Positions 23,462 to 32,056 of a stretch of DNA of 64,000 nucleotides are shown here, piece by piece. Positions within the stretch are counted from its first letter, which is position 1. Each line of letters starts with the position of its first letter. Source of the DNA: DATHTC01 sp050262775 (GTDB lineage: Bacteria; Actinomycetota; Thermoleophilia; Gaiellales; Gaiellaceae); assembly GCA_050262775.1 (NCBI GenBank), contig JBLNEO010000156.1, positions 1-64,000 of the forward strand, in the 5' to 3' direction. The notes below the pieces were generated by a model. It did no database searches and was not told the origin of the DNA. It saw nothing but the letters and a program-made list of their open reading frames with translations. The translations under genes and the position numbers were made by a program.

Positions 23462-24208
23462 ATGACGGACGAGGCCCAGGTCGGGAGGCACGAGCCCGAG
23501 GGGCTCGACGAGCTGCTCCGCCTCGGCGCTCCGGCGATCGTCCAGACGGGGAAGCTGACGGCGCTCGGCGAGCTCGCCGGCGGCGTCGCGCACGAGATCA
23601 ACAACCCGCTGTTCGCCATCCTCGGCCTCGTCGAGTTCCTGCTGCGCGAGGTGGAGGAGGGGACGAAGGCCCACCAACGGCTGCTGCTCGTCCAGGAGAC
23701 GGGCCTCGAGATCAAGGAGCTCGTGCGCGCGATGCTCGCGTTCGCGCGGGAGCAGTCCGGCGAGCGCGGGACCGTGTCGCTCGACCACGTCGTCGCCGAC
23801 GCGCTGGCGCTCGTCCGCCTGACGAACGCGGCGAAGGGCTTCGAGATCGTCGAGCGCCTGCACGGCCAGCCGCTCGCCGTCGTCGCGAGCCCGAACGACC
23901 TCAAGCAGGTCGTCCTCCACCTCGTCGCGAACGCGCGCCAGGCGATGCCGGACGGCGGCACGGTCACCGTCGGCGTCTCCCGCGGCTCCGAGCACGCGAC
24001 CGTCACGGTCGCCGACACCGGGCCGGGAGTCCCGGAGGCGTCGCGCAGCTGGATCTTCGAGCCGTTCGCGACGACGCGCGACGACGGGACGGGCCTCGGG
24101 CTCGCGGTCGCGCGCTCGATCGCGCGCGCCCACGGGGGCGACCTCGACCTCGAGACCGGCGGGCCGGGAGCGCGGTTCGTGCTGCGTCTCCCGCTCGCCG
24201 ACCGGTGA
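23462..24208 (+). CDS. soluble HisKA-type sensor histidine kinase (NtrB-like), 248 aa
   Basis: The H-box GELAGGVAHEINNPLFAI (His at about residue 45) is of the HisKA/NtrB type. The catalytic domain has the N-box LHLVANARQAM, G1 DTGPGVP and G2 GTGLGLAVARSIA. There is no membrane segment or recognisable sensor domain beyond about 30 N-terminal residues, so input probably comes from a partner. ATG at 23462 follows GGAG at 9 nt; an ATG at 23444 is an alternative. Its stop overlaps the start of a receiver-only protein (GTGA), its likely phosphate acceptor. Confidence 0.85.
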   Translation: MTDEAQVGRHEPEGLDELLRLGAPAIVQTGKLTALGELAGGVAHEINNPLFAILGLVEFLLREVEEGTKAHQRLLLVQETGLEIKELVRAMLAFAREQSGERGTVSLDHVVADALALVRLTNAAKGFEIVERLHGQPLAVVASPNDLKQVVLHLVANARQAMPDGGTVTVGVSRGSEHATVTVADTGPGVPEASRSWIFEPFATTRDDGTGLGLAVARSIARAHGGDLDLETGGPGARFVLRLPLADR

Positions 24209-24588
24209 GCAGCGACGTGACCCGCGTCCTCGTCGCCGACGACCACGTCGCCGTCCGCGTCACCTACGCGGAGTACCTGGACGCCTGCGACGGCCTTCGC
24301 GTCGTCGGCTCGGTCGAGAACGGCCTCGACGCCGTCGAGTTCTGCCGCGGCGAGGCGCCCGACGTCGTGCTGATGGACGTCCGGATGCCGGTGATGGACG
24401 GGATCGAGGCCACACGGCTGATCAAGCGCGACGCGCCCGCCACCACGGTCGTGCTCGTGTCGGCGTACGAGGAGGACGACCTCGTCGAGTCGGGCCGCCG
24501 CGCCGGCGCCGACGCCTTCGTGCTGAAGGGCGTGTCGGGCGCCGAGCTCGCGGGGCAGATCCGGGAGCTGGCGGCGTGCGACGCATGA
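24205..24588 (+). CDS. single-domain response regulator (REC only), 127 aa
   Basis: A complete receiver domain with no output domain: acidic pocket LVADDHV, phospho-Asp in VLMDVRMP, the Ser/Thr in VLVSAY and Lys in FVLKGVSG. It is co-translated with the HisKA kinase before it (GTGA) and the HisKA_3 kinase after it (ATGA). A phosphorelay shuttle or a phosphate sink between the two kinases is the simplest reading, but is inferred. Confidence 0.85.
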   Translation: MSSDVTRVLVADDHVAVRVTYAEYLDACDGLRVVGSVENGLDAVEFCRGEAPDVVLMDVRMPVMDGIEATRLIKRDAPATTVVLVSAYEEDDLVESGRRAGADAFVLKGVSGAELAGQIRELAACDA

Positions 24589-25373
24589 CGGCCGGGGGGA
24601 CGGCGCTCGTCGCCGGATGCGCGACCGTGGTCGCACGCATCGCCGCAGGCGGGATCGACCGTCGGCGGGCCGCCGCCCGCGGCGCGGACGGCGAGCGCGC
24701 GACGCGCGACCGCTTCCTGGCCGAGGTCGTGCGCGCCCAGGACCTGGAGGCGCGCCGGATCGCGGAGCTGCTGCACGACGGGGCGGTGCAGCAGCTGACG
24801 GCCCTCTCGCTCCGACTCGAGCTCGCCGCGATGCAGCGCGAGGACGAGACGCTGGCAGCGCTGGCGCGCGACGCGGGCGCGATCACGGCGACGCTCCGCC
24901 GGCTGCTCGTCGACCTCCAGCCGGCCGTGCTCGAGAGCCGCGGCGTCGGCGCGGCCGTCGAGTCGGCCGCGGACGGGCTCCGCGCCCTCGGCCTCGTCGT
25001 CGCCGTCTCGCCCTTCGACGCGCGCTTCGCACCCGACCTCGAGCAGCTGGCCTATCGCCTCGTGCAGGAGGCGCTCGCGAACGTGCTCGAGCACGCCGCC
25101 GCAGGTGCCGTCGAGATCGCGCTCTCGCTCGAGGGCGGGCGCTTCCGCTGCGTCGTCGAGGACGACGGCGTCGGCGCGCGTCCGGAGGACGTCCGGCGTG
25201 CGCTCGCGCGCGGCTCGCTCGGTCTGCACCTCGTCCGGGAGCGCGTCGAGCTCGCCGGCGGCACGTTCGGGGTGGGCGGCCGGGCGGCGGGCGGGACCCG
25301 GTTCGCCTTCGAGCTCCCTCTCGGCAGCGCGGCCGCGGCCACCCCAAGTGCGGCTGCCGAGGTGCGCACGTGA
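24585..25373 (+). CDS. HisKA_3-type sensor histidine kinase (NarX/DegS family), 262 aa
   Basis: The N terminus has one weak hydrophobic stretch (about residues 1-25, TAGGTALVAGCATVVARIAAGG), perhaps a membrane anchor. The H-box is ARRIAELLHDGAVQQLTAL (His at about 65), of the HisKA_3 class. The ATPase part includes YRLVQEALANVLEHA, VEDDGVGARP and GLHLVRERVELAGG. HisKA_3 kinases normally pair with LuxR-type regulators, and one is encoded immediately downstream with a GTGA overlap. The upstream ATG overlaps the receiver gene's stop; a GTG at 24576 is an alternative. Confidence 0.85.
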   Translation: MTAGGTALVAGCATVVARIAAGGIDRRRAAARGADGERATRDRFLAEVVRAQDLEARRIAELLHDGAVQQLTALSLRLELAAMQREDETLAALARDAGAITATLRRLLVDLQPAVLESRGVGAAVESAADGLRALGLVVAVSPFDARFAPDLEQLAYRLVQEALANVLEHAAAGAVEIALSLEGGRFRCVVEDDGVGARPEDVRRALARGSLGLHLVRERVELAGGTFGVGGRAAGGTRFAFELPLGSAAAATPSAAAEVRT

Positions 25374-25996
25374 GCACGGAGTCGACCCGCTGCCTCGTCG
25401 CGGACGATCATCCCGCGCTCGTCGCCGCCGTGTCCGCGTACCTCGAGGAGCACGGGTTCGAGGTCGTCGGGCCCGCGACCGACGGCCACGCCGCCCTCGC
25501 CGCCGCCGGCGAGGAGCGCCCGCCGCTGGCGCTGCTCGACTACCGGATGCCCGGCGTCGGCGGCGCCGAGCTCGTCCGGCGCGTCAGGCGCGTCTCGCCG
25601 GGGACGCTCGTCGCCGTGTACACCGCGGACGCCGACGAGGCACTCGTCGCCGACGCGCTCGCCGCGGGCGCGCAGGGCGTCGTGCTGAAGGACGCGCCCC
25701 TGGACGACGTCGTGCGCGCGCTCCGCTCCGTCCTGCTGGGTCGCCCCTACGTCGACCCCGGGCTTGCACCCGCCGCGATCGGCGGCACCCGCGGCGGGGC
25801 GCGCGACTCGCTGACGAGGCGGGAGGTCGAGGTGCTCCGGCTGCTCGCCGACGGGCACCAGCACGGGGAGATCGGCAGACGGCTCGGGATCGGCGCGGAG
25901 ACGGTGCGGACGCATGCGCGCAAGGCCGCGGACCGCCTCGGCGCACGCACACGGACGCAGGCGGTCGCGACGGCGATCCGCCACGAGCTCATCTGA
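25370..25996 (+). CDS. LuxR/NarL-type response regulator, 208 aa
   Basis: The receiver domain has LVADDHP, phospho-Asp in ALLDYRMP and Lys in VVLKDAP. The LuxR HTH reads LTRREVEVLRLLADGHQHGEIGRRL and ends TRTQAVATAIRHELI. It is the cognate regulator for the HisKA_3 kinase upstream and a paralogue of the regulator at 22680-23306. It is the last gene of the four-gene signalling operon, only 6 bp from the convergent DUF4349 gene. Confidence 0.88.
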   Translation: MSTESTRCLVADDHPALVAAVSAYLEEHGFEVVGPATDGHAALAAAGEERPPLALLDYRMPGVGGAELVRRVRRVSPGTLVAVYTADADEALVADALAAGAQGVVLKDAPLDDVVRALRSVLLGRPYVDPGLAPAAIGGTRGGARDSLTRREVEVLRLLADGHQHGEIGRRLGIGAETVRTHARKAADRLGARTRTQAVATAIRHELI

Positions 25997-26002
25997 CCGT
26001 CG

Positions 26003-27028
26003 CTAGTGCTGGGCGAGCAGCCGCTCGTCGCTGCGGCGGCGGCGACGCCGCTCGAGCAGCCAGAGCGCCACGGCGAGCAGGACGACCGGCCCGCCGAGCA
26101 CGACGGCGTAGACCGCGCCGGCGACCACGTCGTCGAGCAGCCCCCACGCCTCGCGCACGGCGTGCTCGATCGCGCCGTCGGGTTCGGGCGCCACCACCGC
26201 GTCGGCAGTCGTCAGCGTGAGCCGGAACGTCGCGAGCGATCCGCGGCGCGCAGTCGCGGCGACGGCGTCCTGCTGGCGCCGGAGCTCGGCGCGCAGCGCC
26301 CGGAGCGCCGCCTCGACGTCCTCGCCCGCGGCGGCCCGGCGCTCGAGCGCGGCGATCTGCGTCCGCAGCTCGTCGATGCGCTCGTTCCGCCGGTTGACGC
26401 CCGCCTGGAGGTCGTCGAGGCGGACGCGCTGCGACACGAGCGTGCCGAGCCCCGCGAACCGCTCGAACGCCGCCTGCGCCTTGGTCGTCGGCACGCGCAG
26501 GACGAGCCGGCTCGTGCCGTCGGCCCGCTCCGGCGTCCGCAGATCGGCGGCGACGACGAACCCGCCGAGGCTGCGTGCGACGCGGATCGCCCGGCGCGTC
26601 GCCCGGTTCAGCTCGGCGATCGAGCCGACGCGGAGCGTCATCTGCGCCCGGTAGAGCTGGAGCCGCGTCTGCGAGGGCGGCAGGGCGGCCGCACGCAGGG
26701 CCTCCGCATCCGACCGGGCGGCGCCTGCCGGCGCGGCCTGCCGGAGCGGCGCGGCGGCCTCGGACGAGGCGGTGCCGGCCGCGCGCTCGTCGCGGCCCGT
26801 CCCCGGCCGCGTGGCCACGACGGCCGCGACGGCGCCGATCGCGAGCACGGCGGCGAAGGCGAGGATCGGGACGAGTCGGCGGGGACGGCGCGGCTCGGGC
26901 AGATCCCGTGCGGCGGCCTCGCGGACGCGCAGCCGGAGCTCCGCGCCGGCGCGAGGGCGCGCACCGCGGATCTGCGCGGCGAGCTCGTCGAAGCGCTCGT
27001 CGAGCGCTGGGTCATGCAGGGACGGCAT
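26003..27028 (-). CDS. DUF4349 membrane protein, possible anti-sigma factor, 341 aa
   Basis: About 50 cytoplasmic residues (DERFDELAAQIRGARPRAG...LRVREAAARDLP) precede a first membrane segment (about 53-71). An extracytoplasmic part with the DUF4349 domain follows (LQLYRAQMTLRVGSIAELN through SRLVLRVPTTKAQAAFE), then a coiled coil (about 205-255), and a C-terminal membrane helix (about 298-320) with a basic tail. Its start overlaps the ECF sigma gene by 17 bp. The topology and coupling suggest an anti-sigma role for the N terminus, though DUF4349 proteins are not generally known as such. This is an inference from context. Confidence 0.75.
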   Translation of the reverse strand: MPSLHDPALDERFDELAAQIRGARPRAGAELRLRVREAAARDLPEPRRPRRLVPILAFAAVLAIGAVAAVVATRPGTGRDERAAGTASSEAAAPLRQAAPAGAARSDAEALRAAALPPSQTRLQLYRAQMTLRVGSIAELNRATRRAIRVARSLGGFVVAADLRTPERADGTSRLVLRVPTTKAQAAFERFAGLGTLVSQRVRLDDLQAGVNRRNERIDELRTQIAALERRAAAGEDVEAALRALRAELRRQQDAVAATARRGSLATFRLTLTTADAVVAPEPDGAIEHAVREAWGLLDDVVAGAVYAVVLGGPVVLLAVALWLLERRRRRRSDERLLAQH

Positions 27029-27539
27029 CGCGCATCCTCTCCTCGAGACGGGTCAGGGCCCGGGACAGCCGCGTCGAGCACGCGGTCGCGCTGATCCCGA
27101 GCAGGCGGGCGGCCTGCGGGCCGTCCAGGTCGAGCAGCACCCGCAGCGCGACGACCTCGCGCTCCCCCGCCGAGAGCGACAGGAGCGCGCGCTGGAGGTC
27201 GGGCGAGAGCCCGCCGACGAGCGGCCCCTCGTCCGCGATCGGCTCGCGACGGGCGTACGCGTCCTCGCGCCCCCGCCGTCGTCGCTCGGCGCGGAAGTGG
27301 TCGAGCGCGGTCGTCCGCGCGATCTGGCAGAGCCACGTCTTCGCCGACCCGCGGGCGGGGTCGAAGCGCGACCACATGCGGAGCGCCTTCTCGAACGTCT
27401 CCGCCGTGAGATCCTCGGCGGCCGCGCGATCGCCCGTGAGGTAGACGAGGTAGCCGTAGACGTCGTCGAGGTGCGCCTCGGCCGCGTCGGCGAAAGCGGT
27501 GGGAGCCTGCACGTCGCCTGTACGCCGCCGGCCCCGCAT
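27012..27539 (-). CDS. ECF-type RNA polymerase sigma factor, 175 aa
   Basis: Region 2 shows LVYLTGDRAAAEDLTAETFEKAL and WLCQIARTTALDHFR; region 4 shows LSAGEREVVALRVLLDLDGPQAARLLGIS with a helix-turn-helix ending STRLSRALTRL. The length fits ECF factors. ATG at 27539 lies 3 nt after the phosphoesterase stop, so it is within the long minus-strand run; a GTG nine codons later would give a more usual N terminus. The 3' end overlaps the DUF4349 gene, a likely partner. It has no visible copy of the GCAATCC-N17-GGTA promoter, so it belongs to another regulon. Confidence 0.85.
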   Translation of the reverse strand: MRGRRRTGDVQAPTAFADAAEAHLDDVYGYLVYLTGDRAAAEDLTAETFEKALRMWSRFDPARGSAKTWLCQIARTTALDHFRAERRRRGREDAYARREPIADEGPLVGGLSPDLQRALLSLSAGEREVVALRVLLDLDGPQAARLLGISATACSTRLSRALTRLEERMRDAVPA

Positions 27540-27542
27540 CCG

Positions 27543-28361
27543 TCACCGGCAGCGCGCGGAGCCGGCGTCGGCGAACGTCTCGCCGGCCACCGGCACGAAG
27601 CGCCAGTCGTACCCGTCCGGCCGCAGCACGAGCGCGAGCACCCCGTAGCCGCCGGCCCAGCGCGCCTCGCTTCCCGCGACGCGCCGCACGAGCGGATAGT
27701 GGCTGCGCCCGCCCGTTCCGACGACGAACTGGCGGAGCCCGCGCGCAGGCGCGAACCGCTCGTAGTCGTGGTCGTGCCCCGCGAGGTAGAGCTCGACGCC
27801 CGCGTCGCCGAGCGCGTCCCAGAGGGGCTGGATCGACCGGTCCGGGCCGTGCAGGCCGGAGCTCAGCCGCGGGTGGTGCCCGTAGGCGAGCGTGCACCGC
27901 GCGCCCGAGCGTCGCAGCACCGAGCGGAGCCAGCGCTCCTGCGGCGAGCCCACGCCGCAGCCGCCTGCCTGCGAGCAGTTCGTGTTGAGGACGACGACCT
28001 GCCACGCCCCGAGGCGGTAGGCGTAGTACCCGCGCCGTGGGTCGCCCGCCGCTGGCCCGAAGACGCGGAAGTACCCCGCCGCCCCCGGCGTCCCGTACTC
28101 GTGGTTGCCGACGGCCGGCCGGATCCTCGGCCTGAGCGCACCCCACGACGGCGCGAAGCAGCGGGCGTACTCCCCGTCCGTCCCCGCCTCGTAGACGCTG
28201 TCGCCGAGGAGGGCGATCGTCCCCGGCAGCCGTCGCGCGAGCGCGGCGGTCGCCTCGTCGCCGCTCGAGCGACACGAGGCGACGTCGCCGACGGCGACGA
28301 GGCTCGCGGTCGGCCCGGGCGCGAGCAGGGCGGCTGCGGCCAGCGCCGTCGCCAGGATCAC
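27543..28361 (-). CDS. secreted calcineurin-like metallophosphoesterase, 272 aa
   Basis: An N-terminal signal peptide (about 1-19) is followed by the metallophosphoesterase motifs VAVGDVASC, LLGDSVYEAG, GNHEYG, YGHHPR and GHDHDYERF, in the order of purple-acid-phosphatase-like enzymes. Two metal ions are expected and the protein acts outside the cytoplasm. The GTG overlaps the stop of the HD-GYP gene (GTGA). A TACGCT box 6 nt upstream (28373-28368), inside the HD-GYP gene, might provide a secondary leaderless promoter. Natural substrate unknown. Confidence 0.82.
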   Translation of the reverse strand: MILATALAAAALLAPGPTASLVAVGDVASCRSSGDEATAALARRLPGTIALLGDSVYEAGTDGEYARCFAPSWGALRPRIRPAVGNHEYGTPGAAGYFRVFGPAAGDPRRGYYAYRLGAWQVVVLNTNCSQAGGCGVGSPQERWLRSVLRRSGARCTLAYGHHPRLSSGLHGPDRSIQPLWDALGDAGVELYLAGHDHDYERFAPARGLRQFVVGTGGRSHYPLVRRVAGSEARWAGGYGVLALVLRPDGYDWRFVPVAGETFADAGSARCR

Positions 28362-29761
28362 GCGCCGAGCGTAGCGACCGCGGGCAGGGCCGGCTCGTGG
28401 CCGAGCACGCGCACGAGCGCCTCGAGGCAGCGCGGGTCGAACGCCTCGCCCGCCTGCGACCACATCAGCTCGAGGGCGTCGTCGACGCCGAACGGGGGCC
28501 GGTACACGCGCGGCGAGATCAGCGCGTCGTACACGTCGCAGACCGTGAGGATCTTCGTGTCGAGCTCGATCGTGCGGTGCCCGAGGCCGCGCGGATAGCC
28601 CTTCCCGTCGAGCCGCTCGTGGTGGTCGAGCACGAGCCGGCGGACCCGCGTGGCGAACCCGAGCTCGCCGAGCAGCTTCTCCCCGAGGTGCGGGTGCCGC
28701 CGGATCTCACGGAACTCCTCGTCGTCGAGCGGTCCCGGCTTCTTGAGGATCGCGTCGGGGACGCCGAGCTTGCCGATGTCGTGGAGGAGCCCGCCGATCG
28801 CGAGCTGGCGGAGCCGGTGCGCGGGGAGCCCGAGCTCCTCCCCGACCTGCACGGCGAGGAGCGCGACGCGGCGGGTGTGGTTCTCCGTCGACACGTCCTT
28901 CTCCGCGAGCCGACGCGTGAGGTCGCGGACGTCGGCGCCGAGGAAGGCCTCCTCCTTGGCCACGAGCTCGGCGCCCCGGAGGTCGCCGAGGAGCGGTCGC
29001 GAGGGCGCGTCGCGGAACAGGTCGACGGCGACCGGCAGCCCGACGAGGACGATCCCGCCGAGCTCGAACGCGTGGCCGAGCCACCAGCCGAGCTCGTCGT
29101 AGCGGAGCAGCAGCGCGCCGGCGAGCGAGGCCGTGAGCCAGCCGAGGCCGACGACGACCAGCAGGTCACGCTCCCGCCGGGCGAGGACGAACGTGCGGAT
29201 CGCGCGCAGCGCGAGCAGGCCGAAGAGCGCGACGCCGACGACGAGCAGCGCGATCGCGGCCCGGCCGCGAGCCTCGGGCACCGCCGGGACGAGGGACGGA
29301 ACGGCCATGCCCACGACGCCGACCGCGACGACGGACGTCACGAGCACGATCTGCAGCACGAGGAGCCGCCGGACGCCGTCGGGGCCGCGCAGGCCGGGCG
29401 CCGCCCCGAGCGCGAGCACGGCCGCGCCGGCCGGGAGCGTCGCGGCACCGCTGAAGGCGACGACGCCGTTCATCCCGACGAGCACGCCCGGGCTCGCGAT
29501 CCCGTGAACCGCGAGGAGCCCCGCCATCACCGAGAATGCCGCGCCGACGAGGGCGGCGCGCGCGTCGTTGCGCCGCACGCCGATCACGCCGAGCGCGATC
29601 CCTGCCGCGAGGGCCGCGAGCGCGCTGGCGCCGACGGAGACGAAGTGCACCTCGCTCGAGAGGTCGACGTGGCGCGTGCCGATCCGCTCCACGAGCAGCG
29701 TCGGAGCCAGCCCGAGGATCGCGCTGAGAGCGAGCGCGGGGATCAGCGGGTCGCGACGCAC
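28358..29761 (-). CDS. membrane HD-GYP phosphodiesterase, 467 aa
   Basis: Residues 1-260 form about seven or eight membrane helices. After a linker with KEEAFLGADVRDLTRRLAEKD, the HD-GYP domain (about 280-460) contains GGLLHDIGKLGVPDAILKKP and LDHHERLDGKGYPRGL, with all key residues of active c-di-GMP phosphodiesterases. It probably couples a membrane-sensed signal to c-di-GMP turnover. GTG at 29761 is chosen so that translation begins just before the first helix; the gene starts 35 bp after cofE on the same strand. The upstream in-frame extension is a shadow of cofE. Confidence 0.82.
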   Translation of the reverse strand: MRRDPLIPALALSAILGLAPTLLVERIGTRHVDLSSEVHFVSVGASALAALAAGIALGVIGVRRNDARAALVGAAFSVMAGLLAVHGIASPGVLVGMNGVVAFSGAATLPAGAAVLALGAAPGLRGPDGVRRLLVLQIVLVTSVVAVGVVGMAVPSLVPAVPEARGRAAIALLVVGVALFGLLALRAIRTFVLARRERDLLVVVGLGWLTASLAGALLLRYDELGWWLGHAFELGGIVLVGLPVAVDLFRDAPSRPLLGDLRGAELVAKEEAFLGADVRDLTRRLAEKDVSTENHTRRVALLAVQVGEELGLPAHRLRQLAIGGLLHDIGKLGVPDAILKKPGPLDDEEFREIRRHPHLGEKLLGELGFATRVRRLVLDHHERLDGKGYPRGLGHRTIELDTKILTVCDVYDALISPRVYRPPFGVDDALELMWSQAGEAFDPRCLEALVRVLGHEPALPAVATLGA

Positions 29762-29796
29762 CGAGTGCTCGGTATCGGCGCCGGCCGGCGCCCCCC

Positions 29797-30528
29797 TTAG
29801 CGGAAGAGATCCCGCTCGGGCGGCATCACGAGGTCGCGCGCGCGGCCGTCGCCCTCGAGGCGGAGGCCCCGGACGACGGCCGCGGGGACGTCGTCGAGCT
29901 TCCCCATCACGAGCTCGGCGGCGCCCGCGAGCTCGTCCGCGACCGCGATCACCGTGGCGTGGAGCTCGTACCCGGTCGCGTCGACGCGCCCGCCGTGGTC
30001 GACGAGCACGGGGAGTCCCGCGGCCCCGACGGCGACGTTCGTCGTCCCCTGCCGCCACGGCCGTCCGAACGAGTCGGCGACGACGACCCCGACCCTGCGA
30101 CCCGTGCGTGCCCGGATCCCGTCGCGCAGCGCGCGTGCCGAGGCGTCGGGATCGAGCGGCAGGAGGACGACGGCGTCGGCCACGCCCGCGTTCGACGCGT
30201 CCACGCCCGCCGAGGCGCACACGAACCCGTGGCGCGTCTCGGCGATCACGAAGCTGCCGCGCACGCGGACGAGCCGCGCCGACTCCCGCAGGATCGCCTC
30301 GAGGCGGCGGGGGTCCTCGTCGTCGCCGGCGAGCGCGCAGGCGCGCTCGGACGGCTCCACGTCGGCGAGGAGCACCACGCGGCCCTCCGCCTTCGACACC
30401 GCCTTCTGCGCGATCACGAGCACGTCGCCGTCGGCGAGCTCGACCCGGTCGGCGACGAGCGCGGCGAGGTCGTCGCCGGCGCGCACCTCGGGCATCCCTT
30501 CGACGGGGAAGACCTCGAGGCGGGTCAC
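29797..30528 (-). CDS. cofE: coenzyme F420-0:L-glutamate ligase, 243 aa
   Basis: CofE/FbiB-N family protein: FPVEGMPEVRAGDDLAALVA at the N terminus, DGDVLVIAQKAVSKAEGRVV, and the central signature DSFGRPWRQGTTNVAVGAAG. It adds L-glutamate residues to F420-0 using GTP and divalent metal. At 243 aa it is the stand-alone ligase, without the C-terminal nitroreductase-like domain fused in mycobacterial FbiB. The GTG is coupled to the stop of the NADPH:F420 reductase gene. It is the fourth gene of the cofC-cofD-npdG-cofE block. Confidence 0.9.
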   Translation of the reverse strand: MTRLEVFPVEGMPEVRAGDDLAALVADRVELADGDVLVIAQKAVSKAEGRVVLLADVEPSERACALAGDDEDPRRLEAILRESARLVRVRGSFVIAETRHGFVCASAGVDASNAGVADAVVLLPLDPDASARALRDGIRARTGRRVGVVVADSFGRPWRQGTTNVAVGAAGLPVLVDHGGRVDATGYELHATVIAVADELAGAAELVMGKLDDVPAAVVRGLRLEGDGRARDLVMPPERDLFR

Positions 30529-31139
30529 GGCAGGCCGGTGACGCGGACCCCGGCGTGCGCGCGGTAGCGGCGGTTCACGTTGACGATCACCGCCGTGAGC
30601 CCCTCGAGCGCCCGCGCGCTCTCGAGCGGTCCCGCGTCGACGGCGCGGCCCGAGACGACGCCGCCGGCGAGCTCGAGCGCGAGCGCCTTCGCGCCCTCGT
30701 CGCCGCACACGAGCGCGTCCTCGTCGGGCGGCTCCTCGGCCAGGTTCGCCGCCGCGAGCGAGTGCAGTCCCGCGGCAACGGGAGCGCGCAGTCGCTCGGC
30801 GACGCGCTGCGCGAGCGACGTCGCCTCGTCCGTGGGGCGCACACCGTCCTTCGAGAACGCGAGCTCCGCACCGACCGAGAGAACGGGCGTGTCGCCGATC
30901 GCGTCCGCGAGCTCCTCGACGGTCGCGAGCATGCCGTCGGCCTTCACGGCGAGCACGACGAGATCCACGTCGCGGACGGCGTCGGCGTTCGTCGCCCCCC
31001 GGACGCCGAGCTCGGCCGCCGCCTGCCGGGCGCGTTCCGCGTCCCGCGACCCCACGACGACGTCGTGTCCGGCGTGGCGCGCGCGGACGGCGAGCGCCCG
31101 GCCGAAGCTCCCGGTCCCGCCGACCACGGCAACCCTCAT
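30525..31139 (-). CDS. npdG: NADPH-dependent F420 reductase (Fno/NpdG type), 204 aa
   Basis: A Rossmann motif VVGGTGSFGRALAVRARHAG opens the protein, followed by VVGSRDAERA (NADP-ribose phosphate site) and DLVVLAVKAD. The C-terminal stretch VNRRYRAHAGVRVTGLP matches the F420-binding end of Fno-like reductases. It moves hydride between NADPH and F420. Its position between cofD and cofE, with 4-bp overlaps on both sides, means the cell makes the cofactor and its reductase together. Length is normal for the family. Confidence 0.88.
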   Translation of the reverse strand: MRVAVVGGTGSFGRALAVRARHAGHDVVVGSRDAERARQAAAELGVRGATNADAVRDVDLVVLAVKADGMLATVEELADAIGDTPVLSVGAELAFSKDGVRPTDEATSLAQRVAERLRAPVAAGLHSLAAANLAEEPPDEDALVCGDEGAKALALELAGGVVSGRAVDAGPLESARALEGLTAVIVNVNRRYRAHAGVRVTGLP

Positions 31140-32056
31140 ACGGGCGCGACCTCGAGCGTGGCCTCGGCGAGGCGGCGGCGCGCGGACGCGTCGACCATCA
31201 GCGTCCGCGTCACGATCGCCCGCACCCCGAGCGCTCCGAGATCGCCCGCGTCGGACTCGTCCACGACGAGCGCGTCCACGAGCCCGGCGTAGCACGACGC
31301 GACGTGCGCCGGCGTCGTCCCGCCCGCGAGGCGCGCGAGCATCCGGTCGGCCGGCCCCTTGATCGCCCGCCCGCCGACGAGCGGGCTGACGGCCACGCAG
31401 GGGACGCGCCGGCGCTCGAGCGCCGCGCGGATGCCCGTGACGGCGAGGATCGGCCCGATCGACACGTAGGGGTTGCTCGGCGCGACGACGATCAGGTCGG
31501 CGGCCTCGAGCGCCTCGACGATGCCGGGCGCCGGCGCCGCGGTCTCCGCGCCCTCGTACCGCAGACCGTCGACCTCGTCGCGGTGGCCGCGGCCGACGAA
31601 CCACTGCTGGAAGGGGAACGTCCCGGCGGGCGTCTCGAGCCACGTCCGCAGCGGGTCGTCCGTCGCCGGGACGAGGTGCGGCTCGAGCCCGAGCGCCGCG
31701 GCGATCCGGGCCGTCACCGCGGAGAGCCGCTCGCCGCGCCGCAGCGCCTGCGTCCGAACGAGGTGGAGGCCGAGGTCGCGGTCGCCGAGGCGGAACCAGT
31801 CCTCGCCGCCGAGCGACGAGACGGTCTCGAGCGCGTGCCACGTCTCGTCGGCGCGACCCCAACCGCGCTCCTCGTCGTGGAGGCCGCCGAGCGCGTACGC
31901 GATCGAGTCGAGGTCGGGCGAGACGTGCATCCCGAGCACCTCGACGTCGTCGCCGACATTGCCGACGATCGTCAGCCGCGCGGGATCGGCGACCTCGACG
32001 AGCCCGCGCAGGAACCGGGCGCCCCCGACGCCCCCCGACAGCACGACGACGTTCAT
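31136..32056 (-). CDS. cofD: 2-phospho-L-lactate / phosphoenolpyruvate transferase, 306 aa
   Basis: CofD (FbiA) family: the opening VVLSGGVGGARFLRGL, the block NVGDDVEVLGMHVSPDLDS, and APSNPYVSIGPILAV are conserved. The enzyme joins the guanylylated three-carbon unit to Fo, producing F420-0 or dehydro-F420-0. Length and motifs are complete. It is coupled at both ends (ATGA with cofC upstream and with npdG downstream). No Fo synthase (fbiC/cofG-cofH) is within the window, so that step must be encoded elsewhere. Confidence 0.92.
   Translation of the reverse strand: MNVVVLSGGVGGARFLRGLVEVADPARLTIVGNVGDDVEVLGMHVSPDLDSIAYALGGLHDEERGWGRADETWHALETVSSLGGEDWFRLGDRDLGLHLVRTQALRRGERLSAVTARIAAALGLEPHLVPATDDPLRTWLETPAGTFPFQQWFVGRGHRDEVDGLRYEGAETAAPAPGIVEALEAADLIVVAPSNPYVSIGPILAVTGIRAALERRRVPCVAVSPLVGGRAIKGPADRMLARLAGGTTPAHVASCYAGLVDALVVDESDAGDLGALGVRAIVTRTLMVDASARRRLAEATLEVAPV

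Noticed and set aside
21388..24636. 1082-codon open frame on the minus strand
   Set aside because: Spans antisense to the histidine kinase and in a wrong frame through pdxH; only its last part (21388-22011) coincides with a plausible gene.
28368..28373. TACGCT box 6 nt before the phosphoesterase GTG as an independent promoter
   Set aside because: It lies inside the HD-GYP gene and the start is coupled by GTGA, so the box may be coincidental; mentioned only as a possibility.
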